Source of the DNA: Polyangiaceae bacterium
GTDB taxonomy: Bacteria; Myxococcota_A; Polyangia; Polyangiales; Polyangiaceae
Reading direction: 5' to 3'
DNA: 64,000 bases
Assembly: GCA_016712345.1 (NCBI GenBank)
Contig: JADJRH010000011.1
Span: 2,418,001 to 2,482,000 of the forward strand
The position numbers and the translations under genes were made by a program. Below are positions 54,205 to 63,569 of this stretch, one piece after another (the first letter of the stretch is position 1; each line of letters starts with the position of its first letter). The notes under the pieces were generated by a model. It worked only from the letters and a program-made list of their open reading frames with translations. It did not search any database and was not told where the DNA came from.

Positions 54205-54531
54205 GTGATCCTTCAGAAACGCATCGTCGAAAAGCTGACCCAGGGCCTCGCGCCCCTTTTCCTGGACGTCGTGAACGAAAGCCACATGCACAGCGTGGCG
54301 CCGGGCTCCGAAACGCACTTTAAGGTGCTCGTTGTAAGCCCTTCATTTGAAGGGAAATCGCTCGTCGATCGCCATCGAACAGTGAACGGCCTGCTCACCG
54401 AAGAGTTTCGCGACGGCCTTCACGCTCTCTCCATTCGCGCGCTCACACCGCCTCAATGGGAAACGAGCGGCGCCGCAAACTTTAAGAGTCCGCCCTGTCT
54501 GGGTGGATCCAAAGCCGACGCAAAGGCCTAG
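54205..54531 (+). CDS. BolA-family protein
   Basis: A 108-residue protein. The BolA core is clear: KRIVEKLTQGLAPLFLDVVN, then ESHMHSVAPGSETHFKVLVV, then GKSLVDRHRTVNGLLTEEFR and the GLHALSIRALTPPQW end. BolA proteins act with monothiol glutaredoxins in iron-sulfur cluster and stress regulation. The start is taken as GTG; a longer upstream frame runs antisense to the Gly-Thr lipoprotein and is not coding. The TAG stop is in a CTAG (54528-54531) with no element attached, and the next gene starts 2 bp after it. Confidence 0.9.
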   Translation: MILQKRIVEKLTQGLAPLFLDVVNESHMHSVAPGSETHFKVLVVSPSFEGKSLVDRHRTVNGLLTEEFRDGLHALSIRALTPPQWETSGAANFKSPPCLGGSKADAKA

Positions 54532-54533
54532 CA

Positions 54534-55367
54534 ATGTTCACGATAGGCCTCGTCAGCGACCTGCATTTTGGCCAAGAAACCTACCATCGCGGCAAGCTCC
54601 GAAAGCTCACGCGCGACGCGCCCAAACTGGCCAAAGCGTTCGTTGAGTCGATGAACGAAAAGGTGAAGCCCAACCTGATCGTCAACCTCGGCGACGACAT
54701 TGAGGACGAAGGTCGCGACGCTGATTTGGCTCGGTATCGCGGCTGCCATCAGGTGCTTTCACGCGCGGCGGCAGAATGTGTACACGTTGCCGGCAACCAT
54801 GACACGGTCAACCTCACGCACGCCGATCTGCGATCGATTTGGGGTGACGGTCCGTGGCAGTCGTCGGCTTCGCGCCCCGATCTTTGTTACTCGTTTGAAC
54901 GCGGCGGATTTCACTTTGCCGTGCTCGAAACGCACGAAAAAACCGATGTGGATATCACGCTCGGAACCCATCAACTCCAGTGGTTTGAAGCCGATTTGCG
55001 CGCGGCGACCCTGCCTGTGGTGGTTCTCATGCACCACAGCGCCTCAGAGCAGGATCTTCGAGGTAACTACTGGTTTGAAGGCCGCGAACACGTAGCGCTT
55101 GTAAAAGAGCGGGCGGAGTTTCGCCGCATTGTCAGGGCCGCGGGCAACGTTCGCATTGTTCTCAACGGCCACGTGCACTGGAATCACTTCGATGTGGTGG
55201 ACGGCGTGCCGTACGTGACCGTTCAGAGCCTCATTGAAAATCTCGACGAAGACGCGCCGGGCCGAGCCGCAGCGGCTCACGCTGTTGTTCGCCTCACGGA
55301 GCGCCGAACAACCATCGAACTCGAAGGTGCCGAGCGCGCTCGTTATCAGATCGACTCCACCGTCTGA
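54534..55367 (+). CDS. Calcineurin-like metallophosphoesterase
   Basis: A 277-residue cytoplasmic phosphoesterase with the metal-binding motifs in order: GLVSDLHFG (D-x-H), NLGDDIEDEG (GD), VAGNHDTVN (GNHD), LMHHSAS (near 165) and NGHVHWNHF (GHxH, near 206). It could hydrolyse cyclic nucleotides or other phosphodiesters; the 3',5'-cAMP phosphodiesterase branch is a reasonable guess. It follows BolA after 2 bp, so they are probably co-transcribed. The next 245 bp (55368-55612) hold no gene; they contain three GTGTAC words and AT-rich stretches that may be promoter or regulatory DNA. Confidence 0.88.
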   Translation: MFTIGLVSDLHFGQETYHRGKLRKLTRDAPKLAKAFVESMNEKVKPNLIVNLGDDIEDEGRDADLARYRGCHQVLSRAAAECVHVAGNHDTVNLTHADLRSIWGDGPWQSSASRPDLCYSFERGGFHFAVLETHEKTDVDITLGTHQLQWFEADLRAATLPVVVLMHHSASEQDLRGNYWFEGREHVALVKERAEFRRIVRAAGNVRIVLNGHVHWNHFDVVDGVPYVTVQSLIENLDEDAPGRAAAAHAVVRLTERRTTIELEGAERARYQIDSTV

Positions 55368-55612
55368 TGTTTCCGACATGTGTACATATTTGTGTACGCA
55401 TCGTGAACTTGTTGTCGCCGCTCATCTTCTATTTTCCGTATTTTTGGGCTGCCGATCTTATTGTGTACACACGTAGCGCGCCGTCGCCGACGCCCTGTAT
55501 TTCTTCAGCCCACTTTGAGAGAGGCGCCTAAGGCGGAGGGCCCTGATGGGGTTAAAAACGCCCGGTCAGACAAAGCCCCAAATGGCTTGGTTAAGCGGTT
55601 GAACTGCCTTGC

Positions 55613-56821
55613 CTACCGGATCGCGTAAAGCCGCTTGTCACCCGAGCCCACGTAGATGGTTCCGTCGGGCCCAAGCGCCGGTGACGAAAACACAACGCCG
55701 CCCGTGGGAATGCTCCAACGCAAGCGACCTGCTGCATCGATTGCGTACACAACGCCTTCATCGGATCCGAACACAACCGATCCGTCGGAGGCGATTGCCG
55801 GGGACGATGCGACCGCTGCCTGCGTGCGAAATCGAAACTTGAGTTGGCCGCTCGGGGTGACGCCGTAGAGGCTCTTGTCGGCCGAGCCGAAAACAATGGT
55901 TCCGTCGCGCGCAATGGCCGGCGAAGACTGGACCGGCGCTTCGGCTGGAAAGCGCCACCGAACGCTGCCATTCGGCGCAATTGCGTAAAGAAGGCCGTCG
56001 TCGGATCCAACGTACGCGGTTCCATCGGCGCCCACAGCGGCCGACGATCGAATGGACCCGTTCGTGCGAATTTTATTTCGAACTGAACCGTCGCGCGCGA
56101 GCACGTAAATGGTGCTGTCGTCGCTGCCGGCCATGATGTCGCCGTTTGGCAGAATGGCCGGCGTGGACGAAAACCCGCCCGAGGCTGCGAATGTCCACAA
56201 AACTCGGCCCTGGGAGCTGATCGCGTGAATTTGTTTTGCGTTGGTGCCGATGTAGAGCGTGCCGTCGTGGCTCAGCGCGGGCGATGAGAACGAGCAGTTG
56301 TGAATGGGCACTGCCCATTTGAGCTTGCCCTGGTTGACTGCGTACACATGGCCGTCGACAGCGCCGAAGTACACAGTGCCGTCACCGGCTACGGCGGGCG
56401 ACGAAAAAACGTTGGCGAACGTTTCAAACGTCCACGCTGTTTTTCCCTCGCGCGTGAACGCGTAGAGCTTTCCGTCGAGCGAGCCAACGTACACAGTGCC
56501 GTCGAGCCCCACCGCGGGTGACGACCAGATTTGATCACCCGCTTCTGCCACCCACGCAACGAAACCCGATGCCGGCGGTGCAATGGTGTTGGAGCCTGTG
56601 TGGCCGGCGTCATGGCGAAACATGGGCCAATGCGGAAGTGCGGTTCCGCGCATTCCGGGGCCGACAAATCGGGGATCACCGGCAAGCGCCGTCCCGAGAA
56701 CCGCTGTGCAGCCCGGATCGCCCGGAGAACACGGGCCGCTGCCTGCGCCGGCGCACCCCGCGAGGGAGATTGTCAACAGAAGCGCACTTGCAGCACCACA
56801 ACCGAACCACTTCATGTGCAT
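55613..56821 (-). CDS. PQQ-like beta-propeller lipoprotein
   Basis: A 402-residue protein with signal peptide and lipobox LAGC (Cys near residue 23). From residue about 75 it consists of repeated units such as SPAVGLDGTVYVGSLDGKLY, SPALSHDGTLYIGTNAKQIH and SPAIASDGSVVFGSDEGVVY, about eight in number, matching PQQ-type propeller blades as found in BamB-like and dehydrogenase-like proteins. No quinone-binding or catalytic residues are evident, so a structural or binding role is likely. A second ATG two codons downstream is also possible. Confidence 0.88.
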   Translation of the reverse strand: MHMKWFGCGAASALLLTISLAGCAGAGSGPCSPGDPGCTAVLGTALAGDPRFVGPGMRGTALPHWPMFRHDAGHTGSNTIAPPASGFVAWVAEAGDQIWSSPAVGLDGTVYVGSLDGKLYAFTREGKTAWTFETFANVFSSPAVAGDGTVYFGAVDGHVYAVNQGKLKWAVPIHNCSFSSPALSHDGTLYIGTNAKQIHAISSQGRVLWTFAASGGFSSTPAILPNGDIMAGSDDSTIYVLARDGSVRNKIRTNGSIRSSAAVGADGTAYVGSDDGLLYAIAPNGSVRWRFPAEAPVQSSPAIARDGTIVFGSADKSLYGVTPSGQLKFRFRTQAAVASSPAIASDGSVVFGSDEGVVYAIDAAGRLRWSIPTGGVVFSSPALGPDGTIYVGSGDKRLYAIR

Positions 56822-56925
56822 TCACTTTTGTCGCTTTGAGAACCGAACGCCACCATCCACTCTGTTGCACAGAAGGGGCAGAGTGTTTGCGCCGGCCCGC
56901 CTCAAAATCGTAGCGTGGGCAAAAC

Positions 56926-57456
56926 ATGGACATCGTGGCCGACGCTTTGATCCCTTTTGCAAGGCCGGTGGTGTTTGCAACGTACCGCGACCATCTGCCG
57001 GATCTGGTTCGCTACCTTCCCAATATTCGCGACATTCGCGTTGTTTCGCGGGTGGACCGCGAAAACGAGGTGGAACTCGTCAACGAGTGGAAAGGGGGCG
57101 GCGACATTCCCGCCGTTGCGCGCAGTGTTCTCAGCGAGTCGATGCTCACGTGGACCGACTACGCCACCTGGTTTTTAGGCGAATACAGAGTGGCGTGGCG
57201 CACCGATGTACACGCGTTTCGGGGAGCGGTGAAAAGCAGCGGGCAAAACCGCTATGTGGAAGTACCCCAAGGCACGCGCCTTGAGATTCGAGGCACGTTC
57301 ACGTGCGATGCATCCAAAGTGAAAGGTGTACCCAGCCTGCTTGCAAAAACGGTGGGGCAAACCATTGAAAAAATGCTCGTGACGCAGATCGCAAAAAACG
57401 CTGTGGAGATCGCGCGGGGCGTTGAGCAGATGTTGAACGAAAAACACTCGCAATAG
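56926..57456 (+). CDS. SRPBCC (START-like/polyketide cyclase) family protein
   Basis: A 176-residue soluble protein with the helix-grip pattern: an N-terminal ARPVVFATYRDHLPDLVRYL, then strands (EVELVNEWKGGGDIP, EYRVAWRTDVHAFRG, RYVEVPQGTRLEIRGTFTC) and a long C-terminal helix (AKTVGQTIEKMLVTQIAKNA). These proteins bind lipids or hydrophobic ligands in a cavity. The gene lies divergent from the propeller lipoprotein with 104 bp between. A 40-bp piece resembling the R1 element follows its stop. Confidence 0.78.
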   Translation: MDIVADALIPFARPVVFATYRDHLPDLVRYLPNIRDIRVVSRVDRENEVELVNEWKGGGDIPAVARSVLSESMLTWTDYATWFLGEYRVAWRTDVHAFRGAVKSSGQNRYVEVPQGTRLEIRGTFTCDASKVKGVPSLLAKTVGQTIEKMLVTQIAKNAVEIARGVEQMLNEKHSQ

Positions 57457-57468
57457 CCAGCCGCCACC

Positions 57469-57510
57469 TTTTGCAAGGTACGGTTCCAGGTCTTGTGGCG
57501 AGGTAAGGGG
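57469..57510 (-). repeat. R1-like fragment
   Basis: About 40 bp from TTTTGCAAGGTACGG through CAGGTCTTGTGGCGAGG match 9070-9110 of the R1 copy at about three of four positions. No CTAG is present. It may be a decayed piece of an R1 element between two convergent genes. Confidence 0.4.
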
Positions 57511-57546
57511 CCGGTGATTGGTACGTTCCAATCACTTCCTTTCGGT

Positions 57547-58926
57547 CTACAGCTTGAAGTTGATCGCCTTGGGACGCGTGAGGTGCAAAAAGCCGAGCGC
57601 CGAAAGGCTCGCGCCTTTTCCACTGTCTTTGGTGCCCGTCCACGGAAGGGCGGGATCGAGCGTGTCGCACTGGTTCATGTACACCGTGCCAACGTCGAGC
57701 TGAGCCGACATCTTTGCCGCGCGATCGTGGTCTTTTGTGTAAATCGCCGCCGTGAGCCCAAGCTCGCTGTCGTTGATTCTCTCAATCGCTTCTTCGTCTG
57801 AGCGAACCTTCACGATCGGCAGCACCGGACCAAACGTTTCAACGCGCATCACGTCGAGCGACGGATCGCAGTTGGTGAGGAGCGTGGGCTCAAAAAAGCG
57901 GCCTCGTCCTTCAATTGAAAGCGCTTTGCCACCGAGAAGAATGTTGGCTCCCCGATCGCGCGCCTGGTCGATTTGTTTTTGCAAAAACGCGGGGTGCCAC
58001 GGCTGAGCGATGGGCCCCATGTTCACGCCCTCGGCCATGGGATCACCGAGCGAATATTGCTTCATGAGCGCAACGGCCGCTTCCACAAACCGGTCGTAAA
58101 TCGCCTCGTGAACATAGGCGCGCTCCACGGCGCAGCAGCTCTGACCCGCGTTGTAACAAGCGCCGTCGACAACGCCGTCGACCGCTTTTTCAAAGTCTGC
58201 GTCGGGCGCAACGTACGCACCGTCTTTGCCGCCGAGTTCAAGCCCTACATCGGTGAAACGCTTGTTTGCCGCGGCCGCATAAATGCGATGACCGCCGTAG
58301 ACCGAGCCGGTGAACGCGACATATCCAACGCGACTGTCCGCCGCCATGCGCTCGGTGGTTGGATAGTCTGCGTACACCGACTGAACGAGCCCGGCCGGCG
58401 CACCCGCCCGCGCAAACGCGTCGGCGAAGTGATCGCCGCAGAGCGGGGAGCGAGGCGAGTGTTTCAGCACCACCGAGTTACCCGCCAAAACCGCGGGAAT
58501 AACAACGTTCACAGCGGTGAGAAGGGGATAATTCCAAGCGGGCAGATCGAGCACAACGCCCCACGGAACGCGCACGATCTTTCGGTCAAACCCTTCCAAC
58601 GGCAGCACCGTGTCGGCGAGCGACGCTTCGGCAATCGCGATCATGTGCCGAGCGCGCTTTGCCGTGCCGCCCACTTCGTTTCGAGCTTGGCGCAGCGGCT
58701 TTCCCATCATGCCGGTGATGTCCTGCGCGATCGCTTCGCGCGCTGCCTCCATCTCTTCGACAACACGTGTACACAACGCAATTCGATCGGACATGGAGGA
58801 GCGAGCCCATGTGCGGGCGGCCGCCTGCGCGGTGTTTAGAATGCGATCGATCGCGGCGTCGTCGGCGTACGGGCGCCGCACCGATTCTTCGAGTGTGTAA
58901 GGGTTATCGACAATGAGGTGCGCCAT
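57547..58926 (-). CDS. Aldehyde dehydrogenase family protein
   Basis: A 459-residue NAD(P)-dependent dehydrogenase of the ALDH superfamily. Seen in order: LPAWNYPLLTAVNVVIPAV (Asn of the oxyanion hole), FTGSVYGGHRIY, the Glu in LELGGKDGAYV, the catalytic Cys in YNAGQSCCAVERAYVH, and ETFGPVLPIVKV. The signature is like succinate-semialdehyde or related dehydrogenases, but the aldehyde is not determined. An earlier ATG adds six residues (to 58944). A MITE-like element lies directly upstream of the start, so it may carry or displace the promoter. Confidence 0.9.
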   Translation of the reverse strand: MAHLIVDNPYTLEESVRRPYADDAAIDRILNTAQAAARTWARSSMSDRIALCTRVVEEMEAAREAIAQDITGMMGKPLRQARNEVGGTAKRARHMIAIAEASLADTVLPLEGFDRKIVRVPWGVVLDLPAWNYPLLTAVNVVIPAVLAGNSVVLKHSPRSPLCGDHFADAFARAGAPAGLVQSVYADYPTTERMAADSRVGYVAFTGSVYGGHRIYAAAANKRFTDVGLELGGKDGAYVAPDADFEKAVDGVVDGACYNAGQSCCAVERAYVHEAIYDRFVEAAVALMKQYSLGDPMAEGVNMGPIAQPWHPAFLQKQIDQARDRGANILLGGKALSIEGRGRFFEPTLLTNCDPSLDVMRVETFGPVLPIVKVRSDEEAIERINDSELGLTAAIYTKDHDRAAKMSAQLDVGTVYMNQCDTLDPALPWTGTKDSGKGASLSALGFLHLTRPKAINFKL

Positions 58927-58948
58927 GGGGCGTGGAGCATACACACGT

Positions 58949-59238
58949 CTAGAGCACCGATCAGGTTGATTCCGTAATCAAATGGATAGTCTGCTTGTGT
59001 ACTCAAACAGGCAAAAGCAAGGCGCAAAGCCTAGGCCCGAAGCTCCCACCGCGTGACAGACACCCAGTTCGGATCGCGGAGTGAGGGGCCCCGCGGCCGA
59101 CTTGCTCGGCGCGGGGAGCGAGGGCGCGAGCCCTCGCTCCCTGGGTAAAGAAAGCTAGAGCACCCCGAGATTGTTGAAGATTTCCGATATTCACAAATTG
59201 CTGAACTCATTCGCGATTCAAGGTGTTTGGTGCTCTAG
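58949..59238. mobile_element. R3 element copy 2, MITE-like, CTAG-bounded
   Basis: 290 bp, opening CTAGAGCACC and closing GGTGCTCTAG, with the inner CTAGAGCACC at 59155-59164 as in copy 1. Sequence shared with copy 1 includes GTGACAGACACCCAGTTCGG and CGCGGCCGACTTGCTCGGCG. The tall hairpin is GGGAGCGAGGGC-GCGA-GCCCTCGCTCCC; it differs in sequence and length from that of copy 1 but keeps pairing and the GCGA loop. It occupies nearly the whole 312-bp gap; nothing else is seen in it. Confidence 0.84.
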
Positions 59239-59255
59239 CGTGCAGAGAATGTGGT

Positions 59256-60560
59256 TCACGCCGACACGAGAACGATGCGCGAAACCTCCGGAGGCGCCCC
59301 AACGCGCGCTGCGGGACCGGCCGTTCCAAACCCTCGATTGACGTAGATGCGCGAGCCGTTCGTTTCGTAAAGGCCGGCGATGTACCCATGGCGCAACACC
59401 AGATCGGCGGGACGCAGGCCGATGTTCACCTGGCCTCCGTGCGTGTGTCCTGAGAGTTGAACAGCCACTTTCCCCGCTGTTTCAACGAACACTTTGGGAT
59501 TGTGGCAGAGCAGAATGCGCGGCAGGTCACTTTGCGCATGCGCGACGGCGGCTTCCAAATCGGGGCCGCCGCCGAGCTTTTCTGCCCACAGATCATCCAC
59601 GCCGAGAAGCGCAAATCCGCTCTTTTTCCCAAGTGGAAACGCCGATTGATTCATCAGCGTTGTGCCACCGGCGGCGCGCACTGTTTCAAGAACCGCATCG
59701 ACACCTGTGTAGTGATCGTGATTGCCGGGAATGGCGACAACCGGCGCGATCGCAGAAAGTCTGCGCACAAGTGTACCCAACGCCGTTGTGTACCGAACGT
59801 CGTGATCGATCAGATCGCCGGTGAGAACAATGAGGTTTCCTTTTGCGTTTCGAACGAGATCTTCCGCTATTCGAGCTTCAACCTCACCGACCATTTGCCC
59901 AAGGTGAATGTCAGAAAGCTGAACGATCGTAAAACCGTCGGCGGCTTTCGAAAGCCCCGGCACAGGCATAGGCACTGTTGTCACTTCGTAGTCACGGCGA
60001 CCGAAAATCGACCCGTAGACAGCGCTCGATCCACCCACGAACGCGGCCGATCCAAACGCCGCCTGCTCCACAAATGTGCGTCGCGACAGCGCTGGAGCGA
60101 GGTCTTTGACTCTCGTTTCGGGGGCTGCCGCAGCGTTCGTTTCAGGCGCGATCGCTGCCTCTGTTTTGTCGTTTTTTTCGGAGCCGAAACTTGCTTCTTT
60201 TGTGTACACAGCACCCGATGCGCTTTCGTTTTTCGCACCGCGCGCTTGTTTTGTGATGCGCTCCGCAGCCCATCGAATGCCCAAAAAGAGCCCGATGAAG
60301 CTCGCCGCGATCGCCACTCCAAGTTCGGCCGACGATGCGGCCACGGCCAGCGGCCGCCCAAAATCCATAGGCAGCTTGGAGCCCAGGCCTCTAAAAAAAA
60401 GCGTTGCCGCAAACGGCGCACCGAGAGCGATCGCCAATGCTCGGCGGCCCTTGGTTTTGAGGCCAAAGGTGACGCTCGATCGGCGCCACAAAAGAAAATT
60501 GAGCAGCGCCAAAAACGCCGCCATCACGACGAGCGCGAGGATCAGCCGACCCAGGTTCAT
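59256..60560 (-). CDS. Membrane-anchored calcineurin-like metallophosphoesterase
   Basis: A 434-residue protein with about three N-terminal helices (LILALVVMAAFLALLNFLLW, ALAIALGAPFAATLFFRGL, ELGVAIAASFIGLFLGI), a charged linker, then LSRRTFVEQAAFGSAAFVGG that looks like a Tat-type segment left internal, and a phosphoesterase domain with IVQLSDIHLGQM, LTGDLIDHD, IPGNHDHY, LCHNPKVF and LSGHTHGGQ. It belongs with the YkuE/YaeI branch, whose members act on lipids such as UDP-diacylglucosamine analogues; the substrate here is not known. It is transcribed after the VOC gene on the same strand. Confidence 0.88.
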   Translation of the reverse strand: MNLGRLILALVVMAAFLALLNFLLWRRSSVTFGLKTKGRRALAIALGAPFAATLFFRGLGSKLPMDFGRPLAVAASSAELGVAIAASFIGLFLGIRWAAERITKQARGAKNESASGAVYTKEASFGSEKNDKTEAAIAPETNAAAAPETRVKDLAPALSRRTFVEQAAFGSAAFVGGSSAVYGSIFGRRDYEVTTVPMPVPGLSKAADGFTIVQLSDIHLGQMVGEVEARIAEDLVRNAKGNLIVLTGDLIDHDVRYTTALGTLVRRLSAIAPVVAIPGNHDHYTGVDAVLETVRAAGGTTLMNQSAFPLGKKSGFALLGVDDLWAEKLGGGPDLEAAVAHAQSDLPRILLCHNPKVFVETAGKVAVQLSGHTHGGQVNIGLRPADLVLRHGYIAGLYETNGSRIYVNRGFGTAGPAARVGAPPEVSRIVLVSA

Positions 60561-60625
60561 CGCCTACTCCGCCGCATTTTCGTGGAGTACCCGACCACCG
60601 CTGCTTGTGTACGCATTACGGGCGA

Positions 60626-61393
60626 CTATCCACGTTCGGATCGAAACAAACAGAACATCGCCCCAAAGCGGTCACTCACAACGGCAAACTGGCCAATGCC
60701 CGGAACCTGGCTCACCGGCCTGTGTACCGTTCCACCCAGCTCACTCAACTTGGCTTGTGTACCTTCAATATCTGATGCGTACACATACGCCAACCAGACG
60801 GGGGCGCCGCCGGCACTCTCAGGCATGGGCATCATGCCCGCGGCATCGCGTTCACCGCGCCGAAACAGGTGGTATGGGCCCATGGGCGTGGGCACAGACG
60901 TGTGGGACCAACCAAACACAGCCACATAAAACGCGGCCAATTTGTCGGGCGTTTTCGCCAGAACTTCCTGCCAGCAAAACGCACCGTCGGGCATGGGGCC
61001 TGAATGCTCCGGGATTTCTTCGAGCGTGGAGATGGCCGCCACAATCGCGCCGTTCGGATCGGTTGCGACAACAAAGTTTCCAACTCCGTCGAGAAGCGAT
61101 GGGCCTTCCACCACCAGACCGCCCGCCGCGGCGATGCGCTCACCCGCCGTCGCAACGTCGTTCACAGTGACATAGCCCCGAAAATACGGGCCTCGCGCGC
61201 TTGTTTCCGCCGTTCGAATTGCGCCGATGGCGCGGCCTTCCACTCGAATTTTTCGAAGCGGATCGCCGTTCATTTCGGCGTCGATCTTCCATGTTGGAAA
61301 GAGCCGCTCGTAGAAGTCGGCGGACTCGGCGACGCGGCTTGTCACCAGGTCAAACCACACAAAACGCCCGACAGACGCAGCAGAATCGCTCAT
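60626..61393 (-). CDS. VOC (glyoxalase/bleomycin-resistance-like) family protein
   Basis: A 255-residue protein with two VOC modules: GRFVWFDLVTSRVAESADFY (residues 8-27) and GAFCWQEVLAKTPDKLAAFY (about 140), each followed by strands ending in VATDPNGAIVAAI and VVSDRFGAMFCLF. The paired modules make a complete metal-binding cavity; Phe, Glu and His positions suggest an enzyme or binding protein of unknown substrate. An in-frame GTG four codons upstream is possible. It lies between the DUF4139 and phosphoesterase genes, all on the minus strand. Confidence 0.88.
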   Translation of the reverse strand: MSDSAASVGRFVWFDLVTSRVAESADFYERLFPTWKIDAEMNGDPLRKIRVEGRAIGAIRTAETSARGPYFRGYVTVNDVATAGERIAAAGGLVVEGPSLLDGVGNFVVATDPNGAIVAAISTLEEIPEHSGPMPDGAFCWQEVLAKTPDKLAAFYVAVFGWSHTSVPTPMGPYHLFRRGERDAAGMMPMPESAGGAPVWLAYVYASDIEGTQAKLSELGGTVHRPVSQVPGIGQFAVVSDRFGAMFCLFRSERG

Positions 61394-61421
61394 GTGTACA
61401 CTCACGAGTCGGGTGGGAAGA

Positions 61422-63486
61422 TCACTTGCCGGGTTCAGGCGCCGGCGGCGCCGTCACTTTGATGCCGTTCACCAAGTCGCGGAAGCGGATCTCACTCTCG
61501 CTGATGATGAGGCCCACTTGCACAAGCCGCGGGTTTACCTCGTTGAGCCGCGCCGACGATTTTGTGAGCCTGTCGGTGAGATCTTTACGAAGCTTTTCGG
61601 CGTCGTCGGTTTTAATTTTTTCGATCGCTTTGAGATCGCGGCGCACCTGTTCACTTTGGCGCTCAAGCAAAATGCGCTCATTTTCAAGCTTATTTCGCTC
61701 ATCAATCGCCGTCACAAGCTTGCCTCGCACTTCCCAAGCCTTCGTGAGTTGAGCCACCGCTGTCTTGTCGGAGCGAGCGTCGGCCATAAACGCTTTCACC
61801 GCCTCGTCGGCGATGGGGCTTGTCCACGACGCCCACTGCCGCATGCCGCGCCGCTCATCCACGGTGAGCACGCCCGACGCGCGCTTTCCCACCTCAATAG
61901 GAACAAGCGCCGAACCGGTGCCCACGTTGTCCTCCGTGTCTTTGGGCGGATTCACAAGGCGCGTTCCCCATTGCCGAGGGTGTTTCACAAGCACTTTGGC
62001 GATGTCGTCGCTGCCGTTTTTAATTGTGTACTTTGTGAGCGTCACGTAGTCGCGCTCGATTTCAAGCTGCCCCGCTTCAATCTTGGCAACGCGTGCTCCC
62101 TCGGAGTGATCGTCGCGGCTGTGGTCAACGGCAAGCCCGCGTTCAAGCGCAAAAGGCACCGTGGCTGTGGCACCGGGCGGCAGCGGATCGACCATGCCTT
62201 GGCCGAGGAAGGAGCCGTTTGCGAACACAGCAATCGGTCCCCGTTCAAGCAGGCCTTTTGTGTCGTTGGTAAAGCGCGCCACGCGGAACGGATGGGAGGC
62301 GGACTCGGGAACACCGCCGTCGGGTGAAAACAGAAAGCTTGCGTCGCCGGGCACTTTTTTGGCCACGAGCAGCACCATCGTCGCGCTCTTGTCGGGGATA
62401 TCCACGGTGAAGGGTAGGTCATACCGAGTGGAACCACCTTCCATCGCCACCGCCGCGAGTGCACTCACGCTGCGCGGTTGAGAGGGCATGACACCCGTGG
62501 GCTTGGGAGCTTCCATGGGGCCCCTTGTGTACCCACCCTTGTCGCGCGCTATTCCGGCTGTCAGAGTTGCCGGTGCCGCGGCGGGCGCGTTGGGCTTGAA
62601 CGCACGCTTCTTTTCGGCTTTGGAGTACTCCGCGGCGGCAACTTCTTTTTCCTCGAGGTAACCCTCTTCGTCGTCATCCCCAGGCATTCCACCGCCTGCC
62701 CAGGCCGGCGCGGGTGGAGGAGGCGGAGCGCTCTGCGCGAGGCTTGTTTCACCGGTTGGAATCGATCCAAACACCTCGCCTTGGTCGGTCACCACAGGTC
62801 GAGTGGGAATGACCGGTTTGTCGAGCATCGCCTGAAAGGCGAGGGGAGCGCCGGCAACAAGCGACAACGTAATGCCGTGCCAGTTTTCTCCCGACTGGTT
62901 TTGAACAATACCCCACACCTGCAAATCAGCCGTTTTCGACGCCGCTGAAGCTCCTTTTGCCAAGCCTCCGTCGGCCGCCGATTTGCCCGATCCGTCGTCG
63001 ATCACCAGGCGGTATGACGGCCGCCAAACCGGTGTTTCCGCCACATAGCCCACCAGGAGGTCATGCTCGGCGCCGTCGAGCGTGAGAGTCACTTTTTCGA
63101 GTTTGTCTTTTTTTGGCGTCGGGCTTTTTGGTGACCGGGGGCTTGAGCAAAATCTCATAACGCGGGTCCACCGGCTCTTCGTCGGCGTCGTCGGCATCTT
63201 TGTCGAGATCCACGGGAAAAGAAGCCGATCGAACGCTGCTTCCACCCTGTTCCATCACCGCGAGCGTTGCCAAAAAGTCGCCCACTTTTTCGTTTCGAAC
63301 GCGGAAGGTCACCTGGTTGGTATCCACGCGACCGGCGCGCTCAAAATACGCCACTCCGTTGCGGTAAATCACCACCCGCCGCAATGCCAGTGCGGGCGCC
63401 TGAACGTCGGGGCCGTGTGTACACCCGAGCGAAAAAAGAGAAATGACCGACAGGCCGAGCGCGGAAAGGAGGCCCAAATGACGCAT
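61422..63486 (-). CDS. DUF4139-domain lipoprotein, frame broken once
   Basis: Two frames form one gene. The first part (63486 to about 63110) has a signal peptide with lipobox SLGC and the DUF4140-like start ALRRVVIYRNGVAYFERAG. The second part holds the DUF4139 region: LTLDGAEHDLLVGYVAETPV, WRPSYRLVIDDGSG, TVDIPDKSATMVLLV, and a C-terminal coiled coil (NKLENERILLERQSEQVRRD). Removing one A of the seven-A run (T-run 63108-63114) yields DAKKDKLEKVTLTL and joins them. The domain is also known from mucoidy inhibitor A-type proteins; its function is unclear. A Gly/Ala/Pro stretch with acidic residues (GMPGDDDEEGYLEEKE) splits the domain. Confidence 0.82.
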
Positions 63487-63569
63487 GGTGGTCTCTCTAG
63501 CTCAGTCAACGCCGGAACTGAAGGTGAAGCACGGATCAAAGTGAGTTTGCTGTACACTCGCCGCCGGCA

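Noticed and set aside
59457..60929. Plus-strand open frame of 490 codons
   Set aside because: It is antisense to the metallophosphoesterase and VOC genes, which have clear motifs. Its composition is rich in Arg, Cys and His.
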